From: Pseudoalteromonas luteoviolacea
GTDB lineage: Bacteria > Pseudomonadota > Gammaproteobacteria > Enterobacterales > Alteromonadaceae
Reading direction: 5' to 3'
DNA length: 64,000 nucleotides
NCBI RefSeq assembly: GCF_001696455.1
Contig: NZ_MAUJ01000002.1
Coordinates: 62,001-126,000, forward strand
In this document: positions 16,401 through 24,264 of the stretch, in pieces
Layout: the number at the start of each line of letters is the position of its first letter
How positions within the stretch are numbered: the first letter of the stretch is position 1
Position numbers and translations under genes: made by a program
Notes under the pieces: generated by a model
The model's input: only the letters and a program-made list of their open reading frames with translations
What the model was told of the DNA's origin: nothing
Databases searched by the model: none

Positions 16401-19393
16401 GTAATTTCAGCACGCAGTGTTTCAGTGCGTTCGCTGCTTGCTTGGCGCGCATTGGCAAAAGCTTTACCGAGAATATCAATACTGGCGGCACTTTGATTGT
16501 GCAGCGCGATGAGCTGGGTGGATTGAGACGATAGCGCACTGACGTCATCGGTGACTGCGGATAGTTTCTCACTGGCATGGGAGAGGGTAATAGATTGCTC
16601 AGCCAAATCTTTCTCACGTAAAAACTGGTTATACGCCTCTAATACCTGGTTTAAATCTTTGTCGGTCAAATCAAGCTGAATGCCTTGTATTTGCGTGACC
16701 GATTGCTGTATTTCCCCAGCCAGTGCGTCAATGTTTTGCTCAGCCATGGCTAGCTTTTGGTTTACGCCGTCATCTTCATTGAGATAACTGATAACCTGAT
16801 CTCGAATGGTGGCGTTTGCGCCGTCAATCCAGGTCTGCGCCGCATTGGCTTTGATGATGATGTCATTGTCACTGAGCGCCTGTAGGACGGCGCTAATGCT
16901 GTATTGCGTATTAAATGAGTCTATGAGCGTTTGCACGTTGCTTTGGGTCTGATAGCCCAAACTTGATACCCACGCCGTGGTGGCATAGTGCGCCATCCGT
17001 CCTGTGCCTGCATCGAGCTCTTGTTCGAGGGTGGTGGTGCGACTGGTGATGTCTTTGAGGGCTAAATCATTGGCCCCGCGTTTGCCGATTTCAATAAAGT
17101 CGATGTCACACGCGCCCAGCTCGAACTGCAACCACGCAATGAGTCCGGTAAAACCTGCCGTGCCGGTTGCATCAATTTGGATAACCTCCCAATCAAAACT
17201 TGCAGGCTCGGGCAAAAACAATGCGCCACCTTGAAATTGAATGCGGCCAAGCCAAGTACTGTTTTGATGTTTGCGTACGCGCAGCCTAAACATGGGATTG
17301 TCGATGGCATCGAGCGAGATAGCAGGGCTAAAGAGCGTGCTTTTACACACCAAATACCCCAGCGCATGATGACTTTCAAAACCAGCAAAGCCCTCACTGC
17401 CGCTGTTAAACTGCCAGCTGTAGGCAGGCGTCAGCGCCGCCATGGCACCGGCAATTTGGGCGTTCACTTCACTGAAAGTGGCGCGCTGTAAAATCTGGCC
17501 TGCCTGCAGCGCGATTTGTGCACGGGCATCAATGAGCTTTTCTTCGCTCTGTTTTATGCGCCGAGACTCAAAGTTAATGCGCGCATGGGCACCATCCACC
17601 AAAGACACCGCTTCACTAAATTGCGTGTCCGTGTATGAAAACGCCCGATTAACAATGGTGCCAGTCTCGGTATCAATAAACACCGCCGCATCAATCAAAC
17701 GCTCATTGTTTAACGTCCTGCGCTCATATTCGTTCCTAAAATTCGTATAGCCTGCCGCCACATCAAACACGCTTTTTTGCATATCAGTCACCGCCAACGC
17801 GGTTTCATCGAGCTTCACTTTATTCAACGCGATTTGCGCTGGAATACCTTCAACAATGGAGTCATCCAAGACTTTGGTGATATCTTCCAAACCTTGTATT
17901 TGTGCAATGTTTTTGGCAACCAGTGCGGGGAGGTTGTTTTCAGTCTCAGGGCGCAATCTATCGACTTGGGTGTTTAAGTCGTTTATTAAGTCTTGGGCTT
18001 CTTGGCTTAACTTCGCCAGTGGCATGTCGTTAATAAATTCAGTTAAATCCACCTCGGTTGTGGCGGCGGATATGCGCACCCAATCACTGTGACCTAAATG
18101 GTTCACGGCACGACATTGAAAGTGATACTCCGTTAAAGGTTGTAATCCAATGCGGGTGTAGATTTGCGTAAATACAGCGGGACTTTGCTGCGGCGCATCA
18201 TTGGAGCCCAAGAACTGAAACTCAAACTGAGTGCCAATCCCCATAGCTGGCAAAGTCGCAGTGAGGGTAATTTGGTTATAGTCCGCCACAAAAGAGAGTG
18301 CGGGTTTAACCGGCGCGGATACCCTAAATTGAATGGCCACAGGCGCTGCGCGCTGGCCAAAAATGTTCCTGGCATACACTTTGGCGGTGTAGGTGCCAAG
18401 GGCGAGCTTTGGGATAAGGGCCTGCGTATAGGTCACTTTCTCTTGGTAAATACGTAGGCCTGTTTGATAGTACTCTACATCGTATTCGTGCACGGCCAAC
18501 GGGGTTGGATGCGCCCACTTAATAATGCCATTGCCGTCCACATCCACGATGACTTGCACATCAACAATGGGCGAGGGCGGCCCTGTCACATAGTCACTGT
18601 TCGGGGTGATATCTGATGCCCCAGGGATTAAGTCATCGGCCCAAAGCAGCGGGCTGTCTTCTATGCAAGTGAGGGTAATACCGCCATCTAAACGAAACTT
18701 ACGCCCCACCACGCGATACACCTTTTTAGTGATGTGCTCTTTGGGTAAGTTCACATACACGGTACGACCCACCGCTGCTTGCAAGGCCTTGTGCTTCAGT
18801 GGCAGCTCGATGGAGCCCAGTCGCGTTTGCTCTAAGTGAATTTTGGCCAATCGCTGGGCCGTAGTGGCACTTCGCACAAAGGGCAGTGAAATCGTCGTTT
18901 CAAGCAATTGGTTGTCTTTTGCGATATAGCCCTGCGCCCGTATTGGCGGGGCATCGGTGCGCTCATAATGCTGATTGGGGTCGGTAAAGGTGGCGCGCAC
19001 TATATTGGCTCTATCACGCAAGTCCGCATGCCACTTGATTTTAACGTTGCCCATCACATCAGATTGGTTAATCGTATAGGTGGGGTTGCCATACCAAGCG
19101 CCGACGCGCACAAACCACTGGCCCATCTGGCGAAAAATTTTCCCAGCAAAGCAGCGCTCTAGCTGATTTAAAATCTCAATGGGTTTGCTGGTAAAGCGAA
19201 AGGTGCCATTACAGGTGTAGCGCGGCTCATACCTATCCACGCCATCGGCATCTTGGTACAGGGCGTTTTCATCACACACATTGGCTGCCGCTACCCACCA
19301 ATTAAGCGGAATGCGATGATAAGGCAGTCGTGCGCCCCATAAAAACGAATGTAGTGCAGGGCGCACAGCACCGCGTTTTGAGACCATGCCCAA
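13445..19393 (-). CDS. Host-specificity / central tail protein J-like, main part
   Basis: This very large tail-tip protein (about 1975 residues in this frame) acts at the end of the tail tube and contacts the host. The first part (to about residue 250) matches the J hub domain, including a WW..VCDENALYQDADG region. Fibronectin-type modules follow (about 260-450). A long helical region then carries two repeated units: ..AVGYC..WVDGP.. occurs twice, and the segments starting LGYQTQSNVQ and RGYQTASQVS are clear internal duplicates. Near residues 1490-1640 there are three collagen-like Gly-X-Y runs (GLDGKDGQNGLPGPPGQ, GDKGKDGTDG, GDQGIPGDKG). The C-terminus resembles an adhesin tip. The true N-terminus is the overlapping ORF 19291-19977, out of frame by one base. 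Confidence 0.85.
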   Translation of the reverse strand: MGMVSKRGAVRPALHSFLWGARLPYHRIPLNWWVAAANVCDENALYQDADGVDRYEPRYTCNGTFRFTSKPIEILNQLERCFAGKIFRQMGQWFVRVGAWYGNPTYTINQSDVMGNVKIKWHADLRDRANIVRATFTDPNQHYERTDAPPIRAQGYIAKDNQLLETTISLPFVRSATTAQRLAKIHLEQTRLGSIELPLKHKALQAAVGRTVYVNLPKEHITKKVYRVVGRKFRLDGGITLTCIEDSPLLWADDLIPGASDITPNSDYVTGPPSPIVDVQVIVDVDGNGIIKWAHPTPLAVHEYDVEYYQTGLRIYQEKVTYTQALIPKLALGTYTAKVYARNIFGQRAAPVAIQFRVSAPVKPALSFVADYNQITLTATLPAMGIGTQFEFQFLGSNDAPQQSPAVFTQIYTRIGLQPLTEYHFQCRAVNHLGHSDWVRISAATTEVDLTEFINDMPLAKLSQEAQDLINDLNTQVDRLRPETENNLPALVAKNIAQIQGLEDITKVLDDSIVEGIPAQIALNKVKLDETALAVTDMQKSVFDVAAGYTNFRNEYERRTLNNERLIDAAVFIDTETGTIVNRAFSYTDTQFSEAVSLVDGAHARINFESRRIKQSEEKLIDARAQIALQAGQILQRATFSEVNAQIAGAMAALTPAYSWQFNSGSEGFAGFESHHALGYLVCKSTLFSPAISLDAIDNPMFRLRVRKHQNSTWLGRIQFQGGALFLPEPASFDWEVIQIDATGTAGFTGLIAWLQFELGACDIDFIEIGKRGANDLALKDITSRTTTLEQELDAGTGRMAHYATTAWVSSLGYQTQSNVQTLIDSFNTQYSISAVLQALSDNDIIIKANAAQTWIDGANATIRDQVISYLNEDDGVNQKLAMAEQNIDALAGEIQQSVTQIQGIQLDLTDKDLNQVLEAYNQFLREKDLAEQSITLSHASEKLSAVTDDVSALSSQSTQLIALHNQSAASIDILGKAFANARQASSERTETLRAEITHESQKAIAEAKGFTRALVGYCVDSEGNRTDELDAIACELAGHIWVDGPVVERSMSLATLLVDSRGYQTASQVSQAISTFDAVYGITAALQSFYDNGTLEKANAAERFIAGAAGYIKDQITVFNAQEDGVDEKFSNVSNTLDAIQGEINQSIVQVQGLQLGADAKSLDEVITAYNALLQNNELQQLDIKLALAQEQLKATTNELESVASYTLELGAIHQQNSAIVTSVAKAFANERQASVSRDERFAAFSQSTKAAFSDVTTAFAELDSANLVRDQTFTAFAANTETAFQETTQLISNLDSAMATQRQDLVAKIEQDDTSTLASAISYTRAAVGYCINAQGNLTSETDATLCVAAGHSWVDGPLAEFIRKLQIDNEHGQSASISDIRQAFETQDGRLIARGGFLINNQGHATGVVGLNDGQIGNLDLVGDVIRQGVMVGDSFIPTSYIDNRDPANPVHVFRGRLELGDFVVESEEDIRGLDGKDGQNGLPGPPGQTKFTWLKYADSADGAGLSDSPFNKAYMGLAYNKATYVESDNPADYIWSKIQGDKGKDGTDGIAGERGEDGQSLYTWIAYSQYASGANMYQVPNNTTEYIGIAVNQPTAIESTNPADYTWSKFKGDQGIPGDKGQTGDAGQDGLNGETGARGAGRFVNATSTGVWSDALAHAACTGGHAVLFDVVTLYKADDPSIQTTKSWNGATWQVFALHIHGNQLVEGTVIANELAAAVGTFSGRIRVYAPNAQSDLINIATHRTGRAGMIYNSGDSTLATALTLNSTHGNGLEVSGGLNAIRASGTGNVIEVRANNTTSTALWTPLKLYAAKGYTPFTGMHQGLVPKGTQLIPGDIVCDSKLINIADMSNAICEMARATHTNQRNIRGVFIARRALTADTLPAGLSGFKGAQRFNTLKDTHDVIEFNALGEGVLNVCGQGGDIEAGDYLCSSDMSGKAMRQTDQRFERPYTLAQARHNVTFTSSTHIKKIAVIYLRG

Positions 19394-19977
19394 GTTGCAG
19401 AGTCATCGGGTTTTTGCTGGCTGTCGCGTGGGTCCCAAAGACGGGTGCCACGTATTAAAAACTCACAATCGGATATGCCATCAGGGAATGCTTCTCGGTT
19501 GTTTTCAAGCTCTATAAACAAATGGGCTTGCCCAAAGCCCACATGCGCATCCGTCCAGCCAGCCATTTTAGACACCGCCTGGCTATTCGCTGACGTGTGA
19601 TTGCCATCAGAGAGGGCATAATCCCAACTATCCTCGGGATAGTCTGAAAGCGGCTTATTAGCAATGTAGACTTCTTCTAGCGCATCAATGGGCGCACCAT
19701 TGATTAGCACAATTAGCTGCACCCATTTCTTTTCATCACGCTCGACGGTGGCTTGATGGGCAATCACACCGCCTACACGGTCGCGCCCAAAGGTGATACG
19801 CCGTGGTTGGTCAATGCCTTTTTGTAGCCCCTTCGCCAAGGTGGCATAGTCGGTTTCTGGTACATCGGGCGTGAGGCTATCCCACAGCGCGCCCACGGTT
19901 TCATCCCAGACTTTTTCAACAAGGCCAAATGGGTCGGCCACATCTTTAACAACATCAACTACCTTACCCATGCGCAC
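19291..19977 (-). CDS. Host-specificity protein J-like, N-terminal part (frameshift)
   Basis: The first 228 codons of J. The start MRMGKVVDVVKDVADPFGLVEKVWDE and the segment RITFGRDRVGGVI are typical of the tail-tip hub N-terminus in B3-like phages. The true reading passes from ALHYIRFYG into GARLPYHRIPLNWW, which lies in the other frame. The switch maps to the GGGG run near 19332-19336, and one extra G would restore YGGARLP, close to the YG-GAR pattern usual at this point. No convincing slippery heptamer for programmed -1 frameshifting is present. Mutation or a homopolymer assembly error is most likely. The gene overlaps the NlpC-like gene by 14 bp. Confidence 0.75.
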   Translation of the reverse strand: MRMGKVVDVVKDVADPFGLVEKVWDETVGALWDSLTPDVPETDYATLAKGLQKGIDQPRRITFGRDRVGGVIAHQATVERDEKKWVQLIVLINGAPIDALEEVYIANKPLSDYPEDSWDYALSDGNHTSANSQAVSKMAGWTDAHVGFGQAHLFIELENNREAFPDGISDCEFLIRGTRLWDPRDSQQKPDDSATWAWSQNAVLCALHYIRFYGAHDCLIIAFRLIGG

Positions 19978-20431
19978 CGCCCAAAGCAGACAGTACCTGA
20001 GAATAACAAGAATTGACCACGCTCATTTCCAGCACACTTAAGCCAATATTAGTGACGCAATACACACTGTTCATGCACACAATGCCGCCGACCAAGTCGC
20101 CTTCAAATTCAACCAAAGCAATGTCCCCGCGCTGGGCATAGGCTATGTCAATGGGCTTTAAATGGTGTTTAAACACACTTTGAACATCTGAAAAGCCTAA
20201 GCGCGTTAATCGACGCTTTGCGCCAATGGCGCTCTTATAGCGCCCACGAAAATCCGCGGCCACATCCACGCCATTGACCACCTTCAACCAATCGGCCACA
20301 AACAAACAGCAATCAAATGTGCCAAAGCAAAACGCTTTGTCTTCGCATGCATCTAAATAACGCTGCAAGGCAAGGGGGCGCGTATTATGAGTACGAGGTT
20401 TAATCAACGCATTAGGGCAAGTGGACACCAT
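19964..20431 (-). CDS. NlpC/P60-like tail-tip peptidase (DUF6950-type)
   Basis: The product is a 155-residue protein placed exactly where lambda K-type cell-wall peptidases lie, between the DUF2163 protein and J. The segment FGTFDCCLFVADWL has the Cys-nucleophile arrangement of this family, and GDIALVEFEGD fits the second conserved strand. I chose the ATG at 20431 (20-bp overlap with the previous gene) over the longer frame from 20500, which would add residues with no family resemblance. It probably helps the tail penetrate peptidoglycan or assists tail-tip assembly. Assignment to the exact domain family is from recall. Confidence 0.75.
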   Translation of the reverse strand: MVSTCPNALIKPRTHNTRPLALQRYLDACEDKAFCFGTFDCCLFVADWLKVVNGVDVAADFRGRYKSAIGAKRRLTRLGFSDVQSVFKHHLKPIDIAYAQRGDIALVEFEGDLVGGIVCMNSVYCVTNIGLSVLEMSVVNSCYSQVLSALGGAHG

Positions 20432-20999
20432 CACGGCCTCCCACTGGGGAACCAGGTTGGGTATCGGGTAATACCGTACTGGTTGCCGCACTGTGCTCAC
20501 TAAAGAACTTATCCTCGGGATATAGGGCGATTTGTGTGGCGTGATTCCAACGCTGATGAACCCGCGATTGCTTCCAGCGCTCAGACTCGCCCGCCACCGA
20601 TAACATCACTGTACTGACTTGGCCGCGCTCTACATCACACGCCACGATATAGCCACTTTCTAAGAGCTGGGATTGATTGACGCGATAGTGTTTATCGACC
20701 GTCACCAAATAGATTTCAACGCCCACACCAATGGGGTCGTTTTCGGCCACTTCACCCAAAATCGCATCACTTTGGGTGTGCAAAGACAAACGAATGCGCG
20801 CCGCATCGTTTTTATCATTGGCTGGGATTTCCCCAATGCGCCCAAGCATACCAAGACCAAACCAAGTACGACCCAAAAAGCGCCGCTCCCCAACACCAGT
20901 ATGCAATAACACATCGCCACTTTTAAACGCCAAGCGCACAAAATAACGGGGGCGACACTGGGCAAGCTCAGCCACCAAAGCTCGATTTAACGCTTCCAT
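20412..20999 (-). CDS. DUF2163-type minor tail protein
   Basis: The product is a 195-residue minor tail protein, analogous to lambda L in position. It begins MEALNRALVAELAQCRPRYFVRLAFKSG and has the characteristic strand ATQIALYPEDKFFSEHSA near the end. The ATG at 20999 overlaps the previous stop as TAATG, giving translational coupling, so the longer frame from 21029 is not needed. It lies in the third late operon between the distal tail gene and the NlpC-like gene, the order seen in B3-like and many marine siphophages. Confidence 0.8.
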   Translation of the reverse strand: MEALNRALVAELAQCRPRYFVRLAFKSGDVLLHTGVGERRFLGRTWFGLGMLGRIGEIPANDKNDAARIRLSLHTQSDAILGEVAENDPIGVGVEIYLVTVDKHYRVNQSQLLESGYIVACDVERGQVSTVMLSVAGESERWKQSRVHQRWNHATQIALYPEDKFFSEHSAATSTVLPDTQPGSPVGGRDGVHLP

Positions 21000-21604
21000 T
21001 AAAACGCCTCCCGACCTTTGATTTTCCAAGATGTCACAAAGCCGTTTTTAACCTGAGCTTCTGCCAATCCTTGCTTGTTATCAAGCAAACGAAACACGCC
21101 AGCAGGGCGCTTAAAATAGACAGGGGTATTGCTGGCAGGGATTTGGCGCATGGGCGATTCAAACTCAAGCGTACACGCGCCATGGCTATTAACAACCACA
21201 TCTGCCGTCAGCACTTTAAGCTCGGCGTTTTCACCCACACCAATCTGAATGCGATTGCCGGCTTTGGCATACACCCCATTCACAGGCAAACCAGACACGT
21301 TCAACACATTGCCATCTTGATAAGGCTCTACAACACGGCCAAAACTATCTAACTCATCCTGTAAAAACCGATAATCAAAACACAAGAACTTGCCAACCGA
21401 ACCGCGACACTTGGCCAAGAACGCATCCAACGCCAAGGCATCAGACTCAAGCACATTGGCAAGCTCAATCTCAAACTCCCAATACGCGCCTTCAAGGTCA
21501 TACACCTCAGAGGCATTATTGGTTTTACTCACGTGCAAATGGCTATTGGGAACCAGCCGAAAAACGCAACGTTTTGGGGGCTTAGGTAGGGGAAGGTGCT
21601 CCAT
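20999..21604 (-). CDS. Distal tail / DUF2460-like minor tail protein
   Basis: This is the first gene of the third late operon, 201 residues. It starts MEHLPLPKPPKRCVFRLVPN and ends KIKGREAF. Beta-rich sequence with a segment AYWEFEIELANVLESDALALDAFLAKCRGSVG fits a distal-tail-type protein that caps the tube. Its exact family is uncertain. Position argues strongly for a tail-tip role: it follows the tape measure (with accessory genes in between) and precedes the DUF2163 gene. The start lies 66 bp downstream of the late-promoter palindrome. Confidence 0.7.
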   Translation of the reverse strand: MEHLPLPKPPKRCVFRLVPNSHLHVSKTNNASEVYDLEGAYWEFEIELANVLESDALALDAFLAKCRGSVGKFLCFDYRFLQDELDSFGRVVEPYQDGNVLNVSGLPVNGVYAKAGNRIQIGVGENAELKVLTADVVVNSHGACTLEFESPMRQIPASNTPVYFKRPAGVFRLLDNKQGLAEAQVKNGFVTSWKIKGREAF

Positions 21605-21669
21605 ATTTTTTATCGCTCTTTGCTTTACTGTGTGAGCGAGTTTAAAAAATTAGGAGCAGGGATTTAGGT

Positions 21670-21683
21670 GGAAAATGTTTTAC
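21670..21683 (-). promoter_or_regulatory. Late-promoter activator site, distal tail operon
   Basis: On the minus strand the site reads GTAAAACATTTTCC, a palindrome with one mismatch. It is followed by ACCTAAATCCC and CTCCTAATTT, in register with the sites at 48188 and 32858. The palindrome's outer edge is 79 bp from the start codon of the gene at 21604. It overlaps the stop codon of the membrane-protein gene inserted upstream. This is the likely binding site of the phage Mor/C-type activator. Confidence 0.8.
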
Positions 21684-22879
21684 CTAGGCAACATCCTACT
21701 TAAAGCTTTCAACCCTTCATACTCAGCATTAGTAAACGAATAGATTAGCTCTTCATTCAATATAGCTTTATGCTTTTCATTTTCAGCTGCTGATATAATA
21801 CCCAAATTACTGTTGAGCATGTTGAAAGCAAGTATTTCCTGTTGTTTAAGTGGTGCGCTAATTCGCAAAGGGTTACTTTCGCACATAATGTACATTTTTA
21901 GTGAATCATGTAAAGCTAGCTCCCTTAGCATTCTGGTTGAAGCCAATAGTTCTCTGTGACTAAATTCCTTAAAGTTAACGACTTTCATATATGAGTCTAC
22001 AGTATGTTTGCCATAAAGCGATACGATAGTATTGTACGTTACCGGCTCAACATTGAAATTTCGACAAAGAGTGTCAAGAAAATCAAATGGTTTATTTGGA
22101 TCCAATTGAGGAACCAGATGAATGAGGTCATCTGGAAGCTTGCTCAAAAAACATTTAGCAAATTCATCTAATAATAAACCGTTGGCAGATTGAGAGGAAA
22201 GTTCCTTCAAACGAAAGTTGGCACAGTACACTAATAACTGTGAGGGTGGGTTATTTAGGACGCTCTTTAAAGTTTTAATACGCTCCCTTAGTAGAGATAA
22301 TGAACCCTCCAATTGTTGAGCTTCTGTTTGCATTTTCAATGTCACGGACGTTTTGTTAAGTTCTTTTTTGCTTACTTTCCAAGTTTGAAATAAAAGATAT
22401 ACTGTCAATATCAATAGAATTGGACTCAAATAATTATTGATTGCGATTGCAGCAGACTCAAATTTATCAAGTGGCTTTTCATTACCTTCAAGATACAATG
22501 AGCATATTAGAGTAGTAGTAACAACAGTTGCTATTAATAGAATTGACCAGAAGAGCCTATCACTTTTCACTTCGTCAAGCGAAGGATCATTAGGTATATT
22601 AAGCTTTTTAACTTTGCCATTTACGTTGGAGTGAACTCCAACTTTGCTGCTAATTACTTCTATTTTACGATTTAATCCGTCGATGATTAAAGATTGAGCC
22701 TCAACTTTACTACTTGTAATGTTTATATCACGGCTTAAGTTGTCAATGATTAAAGATTGACCTCGAAACAATTCCACAATTTCAATCATACTTTTAATGT
22801 AAAAATATATGAATCCAAGCGTTATGGCTGCATAGAAAGCTAATAATGTTAATAAAATGGCTACCGTTGCTTCAAGCAT
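21680..22879 (-). CDS. Membrane-anchored coiled-coil protein (accessory, possible defence gene)
   Basis: The product is a 399-residue protein from ATG 22879, chosen because AAGGAG lies 7 nt upstream. It has an N-terminal membrane helix (about residues 8-30), a short coiled coil with duplicated units (SLIIDNLSRDIN / SLIIDGLNRKIE), two further helices (about 115-135 and 155-175), and a cytosolic helical C-terminal half. The layout of a few helices plus a helical cytosolic domain is seen in some abortive-infection proteins, but no specific family is recognised. It is AT-rich and lies between the tape measure and the distal tail gene with a divergent nuclease gene, so it is a passenger in the tail cluster. 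Read-through from the capsid operon could express it. Confidence 0.6.
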   Translation of the reverse strand: MLEATVAILLTLLAFYAAITLGFIYFYIKSMIEIVELFRGQSLIIDNLSRDINITSSKVEAQSLIIDGLNRKIEVISSKVGVHSNVNGKVKKLNIPNDPSLDEVKSDRLFWSILLIATVVTTTLICSLYLEGNEKPLDKFESAAIAINNYLSPILLILTVYLLFQTWKVSKKELNKTSVTLKMQTEAQQLEGSLSLLRERIKTLKSVLNNPPSQLLVYCANFRLKELSSQSANGLLLDEFAKCFLSKLPDDLIHLVPQLDPNKPFDFLDTLCRNFNVEPVTYNTIVSLYGKHTVDSYMKVVNFKEFSHRELLASTRMLRELALHDSLKMYIMCESNPLRISAPLKQQEILAFNMLNSNLGIISAAENEKHKAILNEELIYSFTNAEYEGLKALSRMLPR

Positions 22880-22974
22880 AAACTTCTCCTTTAATTCTAT
22901 GAGCATGTTAACATGAAGGAATATAATATTTTACCTGAACCAATTTTTTAATATTAAAAACATAAAGGAACTGA

Positions 22975-23904
22975 ATGAGCTATTACGTTATCGGAAGTAA
23001 ATATGAAAAGAATCCTAATGATTTTGAAGATAAGCTTCCAGATATGCTACGAAGAAGTGTAGTTTCTGTGGGGTTTGCACGAGGGGTAAATTTAAGTGAT
23101 TTTGTAGGGGAGTCGCATTCCAAGATTGTCCATCACCTTAAAAGTGTAGGTGAAAGCTCTAGTTCATATACTGCATTAAAACATTTTTTGAGCCTTAAGC
23201 CTGGTGATCTAATTGCGGTTAAGATTCACGGGGCACCAAACGGTAAGCAAGCTAGGTTATTGATTGGTGCATATGCTGTTGTCAAAGGCGATATCACTCC
23301 AAATTACAATACTTGCGAAGAATTGGGTCATACGATCGAAGTTGATTTTATTGAAAGCGAGCTATCGTATTTAGTAAACGCTTCTTATGGACAGACAATG
23401 CACCATATTGTGGATAGCACAAAGGTTGCACAAATATTCGGTTTGTACTCGACTTTTGGTAATTCAACAACGCCTATTGAACTAGATTCACCAGAACACA
23501 AAAACACAGATGAAATAGAAGTAAAAGCATCTTCAGCATATATCAGGAAACAAGTTCACAATAGGATTCAAAATGCACTTCTTGACGAGTTAGTTTCTCA
23601 GTTTGGTAAGAGTAAAGTTGAGAAAGAGGTAGACTATATTGACGTATTAGTTGAGTTGGAAGATAAGTATCTAATATATGAGGTTAAGTCATCTCCTTCA
23701 CCAGAAGCCTGTATTCGAGAAGCGTTAGGTCAAATAATGCACTATGGATATCAAAAAAGAAACCGTAAGAAAATTGAGTATATTGTCGTTGGTACGGGTT
23801 CTGTTGATAATTCAAAAGACTCCTACTATTCATATATTAAAGGCTCGATATCAGAAACTTTTTCTTATAAACAGGTAGAGATAAAATTGACTGAGGAAGT
23901 CTAG
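22975..23904 (+). CDS. PD-(D/E)XK nuclease with PUA/EVE-like N-terminus (predicted restriction factor)
   Basis: The product is a 309-residue protein of two parts. Residues 1-160 begin YYVIGSKY and contain SVGFARG.. and KPGDLIAVKIHG, a layout like EVE/PUA-type domains that read modified bases. The C-terminal part has a PD-(D/E)XK nuclease signature: D223 in YIDVLVEL, E236 and K238 in YEVKS, and the helix REALGQIMHYGY that usually follows. The combination suggests modification-dependent DNA cleavage or another anti-phage role. It is transcribed opposite to the tail genes and divergently from the membrane-protein gene (68 bp apart), and it is AT-rich. The nuclease fold is well supported; the N-terminal domain and the role are inference. 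Confidence 0.65.
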   Translation: MSYYVIGSKYEKNPNDFEDKLPDMLRRSVVSVGFARGVNLSDFVGESHSKIVHHLKSVGESSSSYTALKHFLSLKPGDLIAVKIHGAPNGKQARLLIGAYAVVKGDITPNYNTCEELGHTIEVDFIESELSYLVNASYGQTMHHIVDSTKVAQIFGLYSTFGNSTTPIELDSPEHKNTDEIEVKASSAYIRKQVHNRIQNALLDELVSQFGKSKVEKEVDYIDVLVELEDKYLIYEVKSSPSPEACIREALGQIMHYGYQKRNRKKIEYIVVGTGSVDNSKDSYYSYIKGSISETFSYKQVEIKLTEEV

Positions 23905-23994
23905 GAGATAACAGCCTGCGGGAACTAATTTTATAGCAGTACAACAGTGTAATTATGAGCTATATAAAAAGTCCGTAAAATATGTTATAATGTG

Positions 23995-24050
23995 ATACCT
24001 ACGAAGCGTGCTTTGAGGATAACTTCTTTCAAAGCACGCTTCGTAGGTAT
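23995..24050. other. Perfect 22-bp inverted repeat (stem-loop)
   Basis: The arms 23995-24016 and 24029-24050 are exactly complementary over 22 bp (beginning ATACCTACGAAG), with a 12-nt loop. A good -10 hexamer (TATAAT, 23986-23991) lies just upstream, but no matching -35 is clear. No T-run follows on the plus strand, so it is not a classic terminator. It separates the accessory nuclease from the tape-measure gene end. Confidence 0.85.
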
Positions 24051-24069
24051 CTCCCACTTCTTGCTAAGA

Positions 24070-24216
24070 ATGCTTCTCATTTTTACTAGAGTGCGAGTGA
24101 TTTCATTTTTTCTTTTATTCATTTTCATAATAATTTCCTACAAATATAATAGTGTTTATTTAGTCTTGGTTGGTACATTTATTATACCATACCTCTATGA
24201 CAAGCTCAAAAAATAA
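24070..24216 (+). CDS. Small hydrophobic protein (doubtful)
   Basis: The frame has 48 codons from ATG 24070, right after the stem-loop. It begins MLLIFTRVRVISFF and has two hydrophobic stretches and a Lys-rich end (YDKLKK), as expected for a small inner-membrane protein. The ribosome site is poor. It could be a toxin-like small protein or a chance frame in AT-rich DNA. It converges on the tape-measure gene. Confidence 0.3.
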   Translation: MLLIFTRVRVISFFLLFIFIIISYKYNSVYLVLVGTFIIPYLYDKLKK

Positions 24217-24264
24217 GGCTTGGAGTTAAACTTTTAACCTATTGTTTTATAGTTGTTTTTTTGA

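Noticed and set aside
19320..19345. Programmed -1 ribosomal frameshift in J
   Set aside because: The shift direction fits, but no X XXY YYZ slippery heptamer is in register at the overlap, so mutation or a sequence error is the better reading.
20432..20500. Longer start for the NlpC-like gene at 20500
   Set aside because: The extra residues overlap the DUF2163 gene and show no family resemblance; the ATG at 20431 gives the normal short overlap.
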